Below, piece by piece: positions 54,132 to 63,548 of a stretch of 64,000 nt of DNA. Source of the stretch: Cryptosporangium aurantiacum (GTDB taxonomy: Bacteria; Actinomycetota; Actinomycetes; Mycobacteriales; Cryptosporangiaceae); NCBI RefSeq assembly GCF_900143005.1, contig NZ_FRCS01000004.1:62001-126000 (forward strand), written 5' to 3'. Below the pieces are notes generated by a model that had not been told where the DNA came from, searched no databases, and saw only the letters and a list, made by a program, of their open reading frames with translations. Position numbers and translations under genes: made by a program. Within the stretch, counting starts at the first letter, position 1. Every line of letters starts with the position of its first letter.

Positions 54132-54287
54132 CCGCGGCCGGGGACGCCGCCGGGGAAGATGGCGCGGAGCGGCGTCCGCCGGTGGACCAGTCTTAGGCGG
54201 CTAGGCGCTCTGTGTGGATGTCCCGCCGCGGGTGCCCCGGCACCCAACCATCCATCCGAGCCCAGCAGCGCATCATTCCGCCAGCAG

Positions 54288-54342
54288 GTGAGTGGACCCG
54301 CTCGGGCTAGCTATGGCTGGCCCAGACGGGTCCGCTCTTCAC
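54288..54342. terminator. Nested hairpin between convergent genes
   Basis: Outer arms gtgagtggacccg (54288-54300) and cgggtccgctcttcac (54327-54342), with one 3-nt bulge, enclose an inner stem gggctagc/gctggccc. It is positioned between SulP and the leftward membrane gene. The rest of 54132-54354 shows no gene. Confidence 0.7.
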
Positions 54343-54354
54343 GGGCGCGGCAGG

Positions 54355-54900
54355 TCAGTGCGCGAGGGTCTTCAAGCCGATCATGCCGACGCCGAACGCG
54401 GCGGCCACCGCTGCTGACATCAAGCGCTCCGGCGTCGTGAGCCGACCGTTCCGACCGATCTCCCAGCCGGTGAGAGCGAGCAGGACCGTGGTGCAGATCA
54501 ACCCCGCCATGATCGCCGTCCCCACCTTCGCTCCGAGCAGGCGCACGATCACCATGCAGGCAAGCGGTATCGCGGACGCGCTGACCAGCTCCCAACCCTC
54601 GGTCAGGCGCCGGCGGATCACTTCCCAAGGGGGCCGGTGTCCCGCGTGGATCCGTTCGGCCACCACGCGGGCGTACCGCTCGGCGCTCCAGTAGATGACC
54701 AGGGTCCCGAGCACGAACGCCGACGCGCCCCAGGCGGTATGAGCGTGCGAGGCGGCGAGTACCCCGCCGCTGACGATCAGCCCGTAGACGGCCGCAGCCG
54801 TGCTCTCCTCGCTCGCGCGCCGAATGCGCAGTCGGAAGCCGAGGCGGCGCCAACGCCCCGGCCGACTGCCGAGCTGGTCGGCGGAAGACCTCTCGGTCAT
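54355..54900 (-). CDS. Small integral membrane protein, unknown function
   Basis: The protein is 181 residues. After a basic N terminus there are four to five helices, including AAAVYGLIVSGGVLAASHAH, GASAFVLGTLVIYWSAERYA and AIMAGLICTTVLLALTGWEI, and a C-terminal AFGVGMIGLKTLAH. ATG 54900 follows GGGAGGAGG. I do not recognise a named family with confidence. Confidence 0.72.
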   Translation of the reverse strand: MTERSSADQLGSRPGRWRRLGFRLRIRRASEESTAAAVYGLIVSGGVLAASHAHTAWGASAFVLGTLVIYWSAERYARVVAERIHAGHRPPWEVIRRRLTEGWELVSASAIPLACMVIVRLLGAKVGTAIMAGLICTTVLLALTGWEIGRNGRLTTPERLMSAAVAAAFGVGMIGLKTLAH

Positions 54901-55112
54901 CAGCGTCCTCCTCCCGGACCGGTGGCTGCGCCGCCGGGGCACACGTACGGAGTTCAGTGGGCCAGACCGCGGCGGGTGGCCGCTTCCCCCGCCGCGGATG
55001 AACCCGCCGCCGGGCGTTCGTGTCGCAGCCTCACCCCCTCGGGATGAGCCGCAGGCCGAGAGGTCCGCGCGACCGTCGAGCGATGCCGGATTCTCGTCCG
55101 ACGGAGGACGCC

Positions 55113-56939
55113 ATGACCTCCCCGCCACCCACCCGACCGAACGACGCCGAACCGGTGGCAGCCGCCCCAGCCGCTGAAGCCCCAGCCGCGCCTCCGGCCG
55201 CGGAGACCCCCGCCGCGCCACCAGCCGCAGAGACCCCCGCCGCGCCACCAGCCGCAGAGACCCCCGCCGCGCCACCAACCGCAGAGACCCCAGCCGCGCC
55301 ACCAGCCGCGGAGACCCCCGCCGCGCCACCAGCCGCTGGGTTCCCAGCCGCCAAGCCCCCGGCACCCGCGACCGCGGGAGCCGAGACCGAGGGCGTCGAC
55401 AGTGGCCCCGAGGCCGCTGGAGCCGAGGTCAGGCCCGGCGGCGCTGAGGCCAAGGTCGGCGCCGCCGAGGGCGGGGCCGCTGACGGCGGGGCCGCTGACG
55501 GCAGCGCTGATGAAGTCGGAACCGCTGGGGCCAGCGTCGGGGACGGGCGCGAGGGCGACGAGCGGGAGCGGGCTGAGGTTGATCGGTTGCGGGGTGAGGT
55601 CGCGGCGCTCCGGGCGGAGTTGTCGACCCGGCGCCAGCGACGCTCGATCCTGGACGCCGCCCGCCGGATCATCGCGGCCGTGTGCGTGATGCTGGCGGCC
55701 TTCGCGCTGGTCGCCAGCGTGGTCGGGGTCTGGGCGGCACGCACGGTGCTGGACACCGACCGCTGGGTCGCGGCGGTCGCGCCGCTGCCGGAGGACCCCG
55801 CGGTCGCCACCGCCGTCGCGCAGTACTCGACCGACCAGCTCTTCGAGGTGCTGGACGTCGAGACGCGGCTGCGGGAAGCGCTGCCGCCGCGGGCCGGCTT
55901 CGTGATCGGGCCGCTCACGGTCCAGCTGCGCGGGGTGATCCGGACGCAAGTCTTGAACATCGTGTCCAGCGAAAGGTTCCAGACGGTCTGGGAGGAGGCC
56001 AACCGCCGCGCGCACCAGCGGGCCCTGGCGATCATCGAGGGCCGAAGCACGCTGATCACTGCGAGCGACGACCAGGTACGGATCGACCTGCTGCCGCTGA
56101 TCAACCAGGTTCTCCAGCGCATCGAGACCCAGTTGCCGACGTTCTTCGGCCGAAGTCTGTCGCTGCCCGACCTTCGTAGCGGCGAGATCCCGCCCAACCT
56201 GCGGGAACGGATCGAGACCGCGCTCGGGGTGTCGCTCCCGGCGAACTTCGCGCAGTTCACGGTGTACGACGCCGGTCGGCTGCGCGCCGTGCAGGAGACC
56301 GTGGTGGCTGTCCGGCAGGGGCTGATCGCGCTGGTCCTCGGTGCGATTGCGCTGCTGCTCATCGCGCTCGCGATCGCACCACGTCGACGGCGCACCCTGT
56401 TGCAGCTGGGTATCTGGCTGGCGGTGGCCGCGGTTGCCGTCACCGCCGTCCTGCGCGCCGCCCGCGCCGAGTTGCTGCAGCAGGTGCCGGACGGCGTCTA
56501 TCGGGACGGGGTGGCTGCGACGCTGACGATCGTCACCGCGCCGCTGCGTGACCGAGGGCTGCTGGTGATCGCCGCCGGAGTGCTGATCGCTCTCGTCGCC
56601 TACCTGGTCGGACCGGGTCGGGTGCCGGTCGCGCTCCGCCGGGGCATCGCCCGCGGCACACGCTCGGCCGGACGCGGCACCGCACGGGGTGGTCGGTGGC
56701 TGGCCGCGCACGGGCCGGGCTGGATCCGGCGCTACCGGGACCCGCTGCGGATCGGCGGCGCGGTGGTCGCCGCGCTGGCCGTGATCCTGGTGTCGTCGTG
56801 GAGCGGTCTGCTGGTGATCGTGGTCCTGCTCGTCGTCTACGAGGTCGCGGTGACGCTGATCGCCCGGTCGCCGTCAGAGACGGTGCCGACCGAGCCGCGG
56901 CCGCCACAGACCGAGTCCCCGGCGCCCGCCCGAGGCTAA
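55113..56939 (+). CDS. Large membrane protein with Ala/Pro repeat N terminus and coiled coil
   Basis: The protein is 608 residues. Residues ~15-85 contain six copies of a nine-residue AAPPAAETP repeat, followed by an Ala/Gly/Glu-rich stretch and a short coiled coil (VDRLRGEVAALRAELSTRR). The first helix is IIAAVCVMLAAFALVASVVG, then an outer domain of ~180 residues, then four to five more helices. The outer domain (VLDTDRWVAAVAPLPEDPAV) is shared by many actinobacterial integral membrane proteins of unknown function. ATG 55113 follows GGAGG. Confidence 0.8.
   Translation: MTSPPPTRPNDAEPVAAAPAAEAPAAPPAAETPAAPPAAETPAAPPAAETPAAPPTAETPAAPPAAETPAAPPAAGFPAAKPPAPATAGAETEGVDSGPEAAGAEVRPGGAEAKVGAAEGGAADGGAADGSADEVGTAGASVGDGREGDERERAEVDRLRGEVAALRAELSTRRQRRSILDAARRIIAAVCVMLAAFALVASVVGVWAARTVLDTDRWVAAVAPLPEDPAVATAVAQYSTDQLFEVLDVETRLREALPPRAGFVIGPLTVQLRGVIRTQVLNIVSSERFQTVWEEANRRAHQRALAIIEGRSTLITASDDQVRIDLLPLINQVLQRIETQLPTFFGRSLSLPDLRSGEIPPNLRERIETALGVSLPANFAQFTVYDAGRLRAVQETVVAVRQGLIALVLGAIALLLIALAIAPRRRRTLLQLGIWLAVAAVAVTAVLRAARAELLQQVPDGVYRDGVAATLTIVTAPLRDRGLLVIAAGVLIALVAYLVGPGRVPVALRRGIARGTRSAGRGTARGGRWLAAHGPGWIRRYRDPLRIGGAVVAALAVILVSSWSGLLVIVVLLVVYEVAVTLIARSPSETVPTEPRPPQTESPAPARG
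55184..55350. repeat. 27-bp tandem repeat in the membrane-protein gene
   Basis: Units like gccgcgccaccagccgcaga followed by gaccccc repeat every 27 bp, about six times, keeping the frame and encoding AAPPAAETP. Confidence 0.85.
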
Positions 56940-56999
56940 ACGACGCGCAGAGGCCACCCGAGGATGGAGGCGCTAGAGACCGAGACGGCCCGGCTGCCG

Positions 57000-57713
57000 T
57001 CAGCCCAGGTCCCAGGTCTGCCAGGAGATCACCCAGTCGCGCTCCGCCCGCGGCGGCAGCTCGCCGGCAAACGCCGCATCGAGCGCTACCGCGTCGAGGG
57101 CCGCCGGGGCCCGGGGCGCGCCCTGCCCCACCTTCTCCGCGTGGATCTCCGGGCACTCGACGTAGACGTTGCCACCGGCGACGAACGTGCGCACCGACTG
57201 GTTCGTCCGCTGCCGGATCAACCGGCGCACGGTCCTCCGGAGCTCCGCCTGTTGGTCGCCCGGTACGCCATGGATCTCGGCGAACCCGCGCTGGTCGACG
57301 ACGACGTCCGCCGCGAGGCCGGCGACGAGGGCCAGCCGGGAGTCCGGCTTCGGCGCCGGGAAGTGCCGGTCGATCAGCGCGAGACAGCGACGGCAGGTCG
57401 GCGCGAACGCGACGTCGCCGTTCCGCACCACCGGGCCGCCGTCGCCGCCGACCATGACCGCCCATTCTCGTCCGCAGAGCGTGGTCCGCGACCACAGCGG
57501 CGCGGTCAGCGCCGTGCGGTCGTAACCGGACATCGTGCGGTCCTCGTCCCCGTTCGCGTCGTCGAAGTGGACGTCGTGCACGGCTTCCCGGCCGCTCCCG
57601 GGTTCGTCGGCGACGGTGGCCAGGTGCACGGCGACACCACTGCTGGTCGCGGTGAGCAGCATCGGTCTGCCGGTCACCTCGATCACGTTCGGCCCGTGTC
57701 CCGCGGAAGGCAT
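57000..57713 (-). CDS. Unknown soluble protein with a Cys cluster
   Basis: The protein is 237 residues from ATG 57713 (the frame is open to 57791). The middle has TLCGREWAVMVGGDGGPVV and FAPTCRRCLALIDRHFP, three cysteines spaced like a metal or structural site. A beta-rich N terminus and a C-terminal VYVECPEIHAEKVGQG complete it. No family is recognised and the neighbours do not suggest a function. Confidence 0.6.
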   Translation of the reverse strand: MPSAGHGPNVIEVTGRPMLLTATSSGVAVHLATVADEPGSGREAVHDVHFDDANGDEDRTMSGYDRTALTAPLWSRTTLCGREWAVMVGGDGGPVVRNGDVAFAPTCRRCLALIDRHFPAPKPDSRLALVAGLAADVVVDQRGFAEIHGVPGDQQAELRRTVRRLIRQRTNQSVRTFVAGGNVYVECPEIHAEKVGQGAPRAPAALDAVALDAAFAGELPPRAERDWVISWQTWDLG

Positions 57714-57777
57714 ACACGCATTCTCACCGCCACCGCGGCCGGTCACCACTTCGCGTGTGCCACGGTCGGGTGACAAA

Positions 57778-57815
57778 ACGACGACCCGCACCCGGTGTCG
57801 GGTGCGGGTCGTCGT
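57778..57815 (-). terminator. Intrinsic terminator of the DHA2 exporter gene
   Basis: acgacgacccgcaccc and gggtgcgggtcgtcgt form a 16-bp perfect stem with loop ggtgtc. On the minus strand it is followed by TTTT, a classic rho-independent terminator 13 bp after the exporter stop. Confidence 0.9.
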
Positions 57816-57827
57816 GTCAGGCGACGG

Positions 57828-59336
57828 TCACATGTGCGCGGCCGGTGCGGCGTCCGGGTCCACGGCCAGCGGTCCCGAGCGCAGCAGGAGTCCGGACAGG
57901 ACGGCGCCGAGCACGAAGAACCCGGCGACCCAGGCGAACGTCGTCGTGTAGCTGTTGATCGTGGCCGCCGCCACGACCTCGGCGGTGGGGTTCTTGCCGA
58001 CGAGGTAGTCGGTGACCGCACTCGCCGCGATCGTGCTCAGCACCGCGGTGCCGACCGAGCCGCCGATCTGCTGGGCGGTGTTGACCAGCGCGGAGGCGAC
58101 CCCGGCGTCCGAAGCGTGGACACCGGACGTGCCGGCGGACATCGCGGGAGCCATACCCAGGCCGATACCGACGCCGGTGATGATCAGCGGGCCGAGCACG
58201 TCCGCGGCGTAGGTGGAGCCGACCTCCAGCTGGGTGAGCCAGAGCATGCCGGCCGCGGCGAGGAGGAACCCGACCGGCACCAGTGGCCGCGGACCCACCC
58301 GCGGCAGCACGATGCTCGTGGTCAGCGTGGCGGTGACGGCCAGCGCGCCGATCATCGGCAGGAACGCCGCACCCGAGGAGATCGGGGAGAAGCCGAGGTT
58401 CTGCTGCAGGTAGTAGGTCAGGAACAGGAACACCGCGAACATCCCGATGCCCAGCAGCAGCACCGCGATCAGCGAACCACCGCGGGTCCGGTCGAACAGC
58501 ACCCGCAGCGGAATCAGCGGGTGGGCGACGCGAGACTCGATCACCAGGAACGCGGCGAGCAGCACGGCGCCGGCGACCAGCCAGCCCCACACCACACCCT
58601 CGCTCCAGTCGTGCGTCTCGGCGTTCGCGAACCCGTAGACGACGCTGAACAGACCCGCCGACACGGTCAGCGTGCCCGGCACGTCCAGGCGGTGTCGCGG
58701 CCCGTCGGTCCGCTGGTTGTGCAGCAGCAGCACCCCGCCGGTCAGCGCGGCGATCGCGATCGGCACGTTCACGTACAGGCACCAGCGCCAGTTCAGGTAC
58801 TCGGTCAGCACCCCACCGAGCAGCAGACCGATCGCGCCACCGGCGCCGGCGATCGCACCGTAGATGCCGAACGCCTTCGCGCGTTCCTTCGCGTCGGTGA
58901 ACGTCGTGGTCACCAGCGACAGCACCGCCGGGGCCAGCAGCGCCCCGAACACACCCTGCGCGGCGCGGGCACCGACCAGCATGCCGAAGCCCTCGGCCGC
59001 ACCACCGACCGCCGAGGCCAGCGCGAACCCGACCAGCCCGACCAGCAGCGCGGTCTTCCGGCCGATCAGGTCACCGACCCGGCCACCCAGCGGCAACAGG
59101 GCGCCGAACGCCAACGCGTACGCGGTGACGATCCACTGGCGGTCCTCGTTCGAGAACTCCAGCGCGGTCTGCGCCGACGGCAGCGCGATGTTCACGATCG
59201 TCGCGTCCAGCACCACCATCAGCTGCGCGAGCCCGAGCACGCCCAGGATGAGCCAGCGGCGGGCGTGGTGGGCGTTGTGCGGTGTAGCCGGGCCGGGATC
59301 GACGCCGGTGGCCGAATCCAGGTGCGCGGTGGTCAT
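57828..59336 (-). CDS. DHA2-family (EmrB/QacA) 14-helix drug:proton antiporter
   Basis: The protein is 502 residues. Helix 1 has the DHA2 motif LGLAQLMVVLDATIVNIALP. Motif A is LPLGGRVGDLIGRKTALLVG. Motif C follows as GAIAGAGGAIGLLLGGVL. Length and 14 hydrophobic segments fit the family. It exports hydrophobic drugs. It is divergent from a TetR gene with a dyad operator between, the standard drug-inducible pair. Confidence 0.92.
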   Translation of the reverse strand: MTTAHLDSATGVDPGPATPHNAHHARRWLILGVLGLAQLMVVLDATIVNIALPSAQTALEFSNEDRQWIVTAYALAFGALLPLGGRVGDLIGRKTALLVGLVGFALASAVGGAAEGFGMLVGARAAQGVFGALLAPAVLSLVTTTFTDAKERAKAFGIYGAIAGAGGAIGLLLGGVLTEYLNWRWCLYVNVPIAIAALTGGVLLLHNQRTDGPRHRLDVPGTLTVSAGLFSVVYGFANAETHDWSEGVVWGWLVAGAVLLAAFLVIESRVAHPLIPLRVLFDRTRGGSLIAVLLLGIGMFAVFLFLTYYLQQNLGFSPISSGAAFLPMIGALAVTATLTTSIVLPRVGPRPLVPVGFLLAAAGMLWLTQLEVGSTYAADVLGPLIITGVGIGLGMAPAMSAGTSGVHASDAGVASALVNTAQQIGGSVGTAVLSTIAASAVTDYLVGKNPTAEVVAAATINSYTTTFAWVAGFFVLGAVLSGLLLRSGPLAVDPDAAPAAHM

Positions 59337-59399
59337 AGCGGTCCGTCTCCGAAAGATCGAGGGGTGTCCTCGGTCTCGTCGGCCGACCCAGCCGCTAAC

Positions 59400-59435
59400 T
59401 TGAGAGATTGACTCCAAGTGGAGACTGTGTCTCAA
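59400..59435. promoter_or_regulatory. Nested dyad operator between the exporter and TetR genes
   Basis: gactccaagtggagac (59410-59425) is a near-palindrome with tcca/tgga core arms. It is enclosed by ttgaga (59400-59405) and tctcaa (59430-59435). It overlaps a TTGACT-type -35 element, so TetR binding would block the promoters. Confidence 0.6.
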
Positions 59436-59454
59436 ATCATGTTACGGTGAGTTC

Positions 59455-60132
59455 ATGAGCGGCAGTGCTGCCACCGGCGTTCCCGATCGACCGCTCCGGC
59501 GTGACGCTGAGCGGAACCGGTTGCGCATCCTCGCGGCCGCCCGTGAGGTCTTCGCCACCCGCGGCGTCGACGTCACGCTCGACGACATCGCGCACCACGC
59601 CGGGCTCGGCGTCGGCACGGTCTACCGCCGCTACCCGAGCCGGGAACATCTCGTCGAGGCGCTCTTCGACGAGCAACTCGACCGGCTGGTCACGCTGGCG
59701 CGGGACGGCGCGGAACATCCGGACGCGTGGACCGGATTGACCGAGTTCTTCGCGCGCTCGGCCGAGCTGATGGCCGCCGACCGAGGGTTGCAGGACGTGC
59801 TGTTCAGCCGCGTCTACGGGCACGAGCGGGTGGCGAGGGCACGGGACCGGATCGCGCCTGCCGTCGACGCGCTCGTCGCGCACTGCCAGGAGGCCGGTGT
59901 CGTGCGGCCGGACATCGTCGGGGGCGACCTCGCGATGCTGCAGTTCATGACCGCCGCACTGCTCGAGTACACCGAGCACGCGACGCCGGGTCTCTGGCAG
60001 CGGTACCTGACCATCCTGCTCGACGGCCTGCGCACGGACGCAACACCGCTACCGGTGCGGGCCCCGGACATCAACACGCTGGCCGCGATCGCCGAACAGT
60101 GGCGACCACCCCGCCGCCTGACCCGCGACTAG
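59455..60132 (+). CDS. TetR-family repressor of the DHA2 exporter
   Basis: The protein is 225 residues. The helix-turn-helix reads RLRILAAAREVFATRGVDVT then LDDIAHHAGLGVGTVYRRYP. The C-terminal domain (LMAADRGLQDVLFSRVYGHE) is of the SCO4008/PsrA-like type common beside exporters. It is divergent from the exporter with 118 bp between. A small gccgcgg/ccgcggc hairpin (60181-60199) lies after its stop. Confidence 0.9.
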   Translation: MSGSAATGVPDRPLRRDAERNRLRILAAAREVFATRGVDVTLDDIAHHAGLGVGTVYRRYPSREHLVEALFDEQLDRLVTLARDGAEHPDAWTGLTEFFARSAELMAADRGLQDVLFSRVYGHERVARARDRIAPAVDALVAHCQEAGVVRPDIVGGDLAMLQFMTAALLEYTEHATPGLWQRYLTILLDGLRTDATPLPVRAPDINTLAAIAEQWRPPRRLTRD

Positions 60133-60210
60133 GACGGACGGCGGCAACGAAGGCCGGACGGCACTCAGGACCGCACCCAGGCCGCGGAAGGACCGCGGCG
60201 AGGACCCCGC

Positions 60211-60909
60211 CTACATCGGCCCCTCCGCGAGCGCGTGCCGCAGCCACCGAGCCGACGAGCTGACGTGCAGTAGTGCCGCCGCCCGCGCCAGCTCGGGATC
60301 ACCGCTCGCCAGCGCGTCATAAATCGCCTGGTGCTCAGCGAGCGTGGTCGCCGCGGCGTCCGCATTGAGCAACCCGCGCCAGACACGGGCGCGCGCGGTC
60401 CGGCCGGACAGGCCGTCGAGGACCGACGTGAGCGACTGATTCCCGGTGGCCGCCACCACCGTGCGGTGGAACTCCATGTCGTAGCGCACCAGCTCCTCCG
60501 CGTCGGCGGCCGCGGCCCGCATCCGTCCGAGCAGGAACTCCAGCTCGGCGAGCTGCTCACCGGTGATCCGCAGCGCCGCGGCCGACGTGGCGGCCGGCTC
60601 GAGCATCGAGCGAATCTCCATGATCTCCAGCAGCGTGTCGTCCCGGAGCAGGTCGACGGCCGAGCCGAGCCCGGCGAGCAGCAGGTCCGGCGCCAGGCTC
60701 GTGACGTACGTGCCGTCGCCGGGCCGGGCGTCGAGCACCCGGGCGAACTGGAGCGCCTTGACCGCCTCCCGCATCGAGTTGCGGGAGATCCCCAGCTGAG
60801 CGGCGAGCTGGTTCTCCGGCGGCAGCCGGCTACCGGGAGTCAGCTCGCCGGACTGGATCAAGCCACGGATCCGAGCGATCGCGTCGTCGGTCAGCGACAG
60901 GGCAACCAC
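60211..60909 (-). CDS. FadR-type GntR regulator, probable regulator of the fuconate operon
   Basis: The protein is ~232 residues. The winged helix-turn-helix holds LPPENQLAAQLGISRNSMRE and LQFARVLDARPGDGTYV. The C-terminal FCD domain has the metal-type histidines in VRYDMEFHRTVVAATGN and TTLAEHQAIYDAL. It is divergent from the L-fuconate dehydratase, so sugar-acid induction is likely. The start is uncertain: GTG at 60909 overlaps the GGAGG region, and a CTG further in would have better spacing. Confidence 0.85.
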   Translation of the reverse strand: MVALSLTDDAIARIRGLIQSGELTPGSRLPPENQLAAQLGISRNSMREAVKALQFARVLDARPGDGTYVTSLAPDLLLAGLGSAVDLLRDDTLLEIMEIRSMLEPAATSAAALRITGEQLAELEFLLGRMRAAAADAEELVRYDMEFHRTVVAATGNQSLTSVLDGLSGRTARARVWRGLLNADAAATTLAEHQAIYDALASGDPELARAAALLHVSSSARWLRHALAEGPM

Positions 60910-61001
60910 CTCCTGGGTCGGGAAACATCCTAGGGCTAGGCCGCTATCGCGAACCAAAACCGCCTCAATGCGCCTCGCTGAACCTCATAGGTCCGAGCAA
61001 T

Positions 61002-61084
61002 GTTACCAATTCGTAACTGAGCAGCCCCTCCCCCGACCCAAACGACCCGGTGTAAACATCGGATGTCTCGCTCGTAAATGAGAC
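61002..61084. promoter_or_regulatory. Two inverted repeats upstream of the fuconate operon
   Basis: gttaccaattcgtaac (61002-61017) and gtctcgctcgtaaatgagac (61065-61084) lie between the FadR-type gene and the dehydratase. The first has the GTnnnAC-like arms common to FadR operators. Confidence 0.45.
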
Positions 61085-61170
61085 GCCGGTCATACCAAGG
61101 ACCCATTGTCACCGCAGATCGCTCGGAGGGTTGGGTCCACCCGCTGAGCCGCCGGAAGGTGGTTGCCCTA

Positions 61171-62463
61171 GTGACGACCTCGATCGTCGAGCTGGAGACA
61201 CGGGACGTTCGGTTCCCGACCTCCCGTTTCCTCGACGGCTCGGACGCGATGAACCCGTTCCCCGACTACTCCGCGGCGTACGTGGTGCTGCGGACCAGCG
61301 ACGGCGCCGAGGGCCACTCGCTCGTCTTCACCGTGGGGCGGGGCAACGACGTGCAGGTCGCCGCAATTCGCGCGCTCGCGCCGCTGGTGGTCGGGCTCCC
61401 GGTGGACGACGTACTCGGCGACCTCGGAGCGTTCTCACGGCGGCTCGCCGGCGACAGCCAGTTGCGCTGGCTCGGCCCGGAGAAGGGTGTCATCGCGATG
61501 GCGACCGGCGCGGTCGTCAACGCGGCCTGGGACCTACGCGCCCGCCGGGAGAACAAACCCCTCTGGCAGTTGCTCGCCGAACTCTCGCCGGAGGAGATCG
61601 TCGGGCTGGTCGACTTTCGCTACCTGCGCGACGCGCTGACCCCGGACGAGGCGCTGGACCTGCTGCGGAAGGCCGAAGGCGGCCGCGCGGAGCGTGCGGA
61701 GACCCTCCGCGCCGAGGGCTACCCCGCCTACACGACCACGCCCGGCTGGCTCGGCTACGACGACGAGAAGCTCGCCCGGCTGTCGAAGGAGGCGGTCGCC
61801 GACGGCTTCGGCATGATCAAGCTGAAGGTCGGCGGCGACCGGGACGACGATCTCCGGCGGCTACGGATCGCCCGCGAGGCGGTCGGCCCCGACCTACCGA
61901 TCGCGGTCGACGCGAACCAGGTGTGGGGCGTCGACGAGGCGATCGAGTGGATGGGCGTGCTGGCGCCCTACGGTCCGTACTGGATCGAGGAGCCCACGTC
62001 CCCCGACGACGTCCTCGGCCACGCCCGGATCCGGGAGGCGGTCCGCCCGACCAGAACAGCCACCGGTGAGCACGGCGCCAACCCGGTGCTGTTCAAACAA
62101 CTGCTCCAAGCAGGCGCGATCGACGTCGTCCAGATCGACGCCACTCGCGTGGGCGGCGTCAACGACAACATCGCGATCCTGCTGCTGGCCGCGAAGTTCG
62201 GCGTCCCGGTGTGCCCGCACGCCGGCGGCGTCGGCCTCTGCGAGATGGTGCAGCACCTCGCGATGTTCGACTACGTGGCGGTCAGCGGCGCTCAGGACGG
62301 CCGGATGATCGAGTACGTCGACCACCTGCATCAGCACTTCGTCGACCCGGTCGAGGTGCGCGGCGGACGGTACCGCGCCCCGACGAGCCCCGGCATCGGC
62401 GCCCGCATGCATGACGCGTCGCTCACCGAATTCCGCTACCCCGACGGCCCGGCCTGGGCCTGA
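61171..62463 (+). CDS. L-fuconate dehydratase (enolase superfamily)
   Basis: The protein is ~430 residues from GTG 61171 (the frame is open from 61078). The diagnostic fuconate-dehydratase stretch is [20 protein letters not shown]. Catalytic residues of the mandelate racemase group are visible: IKLKVGG (KxK), AVDANQVWG (Asp), [10 protein letters not shown] (Glu), ATGEHGANP (Glu) and [14 protein letters not shown] (His). It dehydrates L-fuconate to 2-keto-3-deoxy-L-fuconate. GGAAGG lies 12 nt upstream. It leads the sugar operon. Confidence 0.88.
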   Translation: MTTSIVELETRDVRFPTSRFLDGSDAMNPFPDYSAAYVVLRTSDGAEGHSLVFTVGRGNDVQVAAIRALAPLVVGLPVDDVLGDLGAFSRRLAGDSQLRWLGPEKGVIAMATGAVVNAAWDLRARRENKPLWQLLAELSPEEIVGLVDFRYLRDALTPDEALDLLRKAEGGRAERAETLRAEGYPAYTTTPGWLGYDDEKLARLSKEAVADGFGMIKLKVGGDRDDDLRRLRIAREAVGPDLPIAVDANQVWGVDEAIEWMGVLAPYGPYWIEEPTSPDDVLGHARIREAVRPTRTATGEHGANPVLFKQLLQAGAIDVVQIDATRVGGVNDNIAILLLAAKFGVPVCPHAGGVGLCEMVQHLAMFDYVAVSGAQDGRMIEYVDHLHQHFVDPVEVRGGRYRAPTSPGIGARMHDASLTEFRYPDGPAWA

Positions 62464-62489
62464 GCTCCCGCACCGACGAAGGAGTCCCC

Positions 62490-63548
62490 GTGCGTCGTTC
62501 GAGAATGCTTCGTCTTTTAGTAGTGGCCGTCGCGGCGACCGCGCTCGCCGCCTGCAACTCCGCCGAAGGGGGCGCGTCCGGCGATGACCCCGTCATCGGC
62601 TCCGACTACCCCCGTTCGGACACCGACTTCTGGAACGCCTACGTCCGCTACACGCCGGACGAGGCCAAGAAGCTCGGCATCACCAACCTCAAGACCACCA
62701 ACTCCGAGAACGACATCGCGAAGCTCACCGCGAACGTGCAGACGCTGCTCAGCCAGGGTTCCAAGGGCATCGTGATGGCACCGCAGGACACCGCAGCCGT
62801 CGCCCCGACGCTCGCTCAGCTGGAGAGCAAGAAGATCCCGGTCGTCACGATCGACACCCGCCCGGACACCGGCAAGGTGTTCATGGTCGTGCGCGCCGAC
62901 AACCGCGCCTACGGCGAGAAGTCCTGCCACTTCCTCGGCACGAAGCTGAAGGGCAAGGGCAAGGTCGTCATGCTGATGGGCGATGTCGCCTCGATCAACG
63001 GCCGCGACCGGACCGAGGCCTTCAACGACTGCATGAAGAAGAACTACCCGGGCATCACGGTCTTCGCGGAACCGTCGAAGTGGGACGGCGCCACCGCAGC
63101 CAACCAGCTGCAGACCCGGCTCGCCGCTCACCCGGACATCAAGGGCATCTACATGCAGGCGAGCTTCGCGCTCTCCGGCACGCTCCAGGTGCTCAAGCAG
63201 CGCGGCCTGCTGGTTCCGCCGACCGACCCGAAGCACGTGTTCATCGTCTCCAACGACGGCATCCCCGAGGAGCTCAAGGACATCGAGGCCGGTCAGATCG
63301 ACGCCACGGTCTCCCAGCCCGCAGACCTCTACGCGAAGTACGGCCTGTACTACGTGCAGCAGGCGATCGCGGGCAAGACGTTCGAGCCCGGCCCGACCGA
63401 CCACGGCAGCACGATCATCAAGGTCCGTGACGGTGTGCTCGAGGACCAGCTCGCCGCCCCGCTGGTGACCCTCGACGGGGCCACCATCAACGGCGAGAAG
63501 ACGCTCCGCTTCGACGACAAGAGCCTCTGGGGCAACAATGTCAGCTGA
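62490..63548 (+). CDS. Sugar ABC transporter substrate-binding lipoprotein
   Basis: The protein is 352 residues. A lipoprotein signal (LLVVAVAATALAACNSAEGG) has the lipobox LAAC at about residue 22. The mature protein has the periplasmic-binding-protein type 1 fold of ribose/xylose carriers: LLSQGSKGIVMAPQDTAAVA, then VVMLMGDVASINGRDRTEAF and GIYMQASFALSGTLQVLKQR. GTG 62490 follows AAGGAG. It overlaps the ATPase gene by 11 nt. The ligand is probably L-fucose or a related sugar. Confidence 0.9.
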   Translation: MRRSRMLRLLVVAVAATALAACNSAEGGASGDDPVIGSDYPRSDTDFWNAYVRYTPDEAKKLGITNLKTTNSENDIAKLTANVQTLLSQGSKGIVMAPQDTAAVAPTLAQLESKKIPVVTIDTRPDTGKVFMVVRADNRAYGEKSCHFLGTKLKGKGKVVMLMGDVASINGRDRTEAFNDCMKKNYPGITVFAEPSKWDGATAANQLQTRLAAHPDIKGIYMQASFALSGTLQVLKQRGLLVPPTDPKHVFIVSNDGIPEELKDIEAGQIDATVSQPADLYAKYGLYYVQQAIAGKTFEPGPTDHGSTIIKVRDGVLEDQLAAPLVTLDGATINGEKTLRFDDKSLWGNNVS

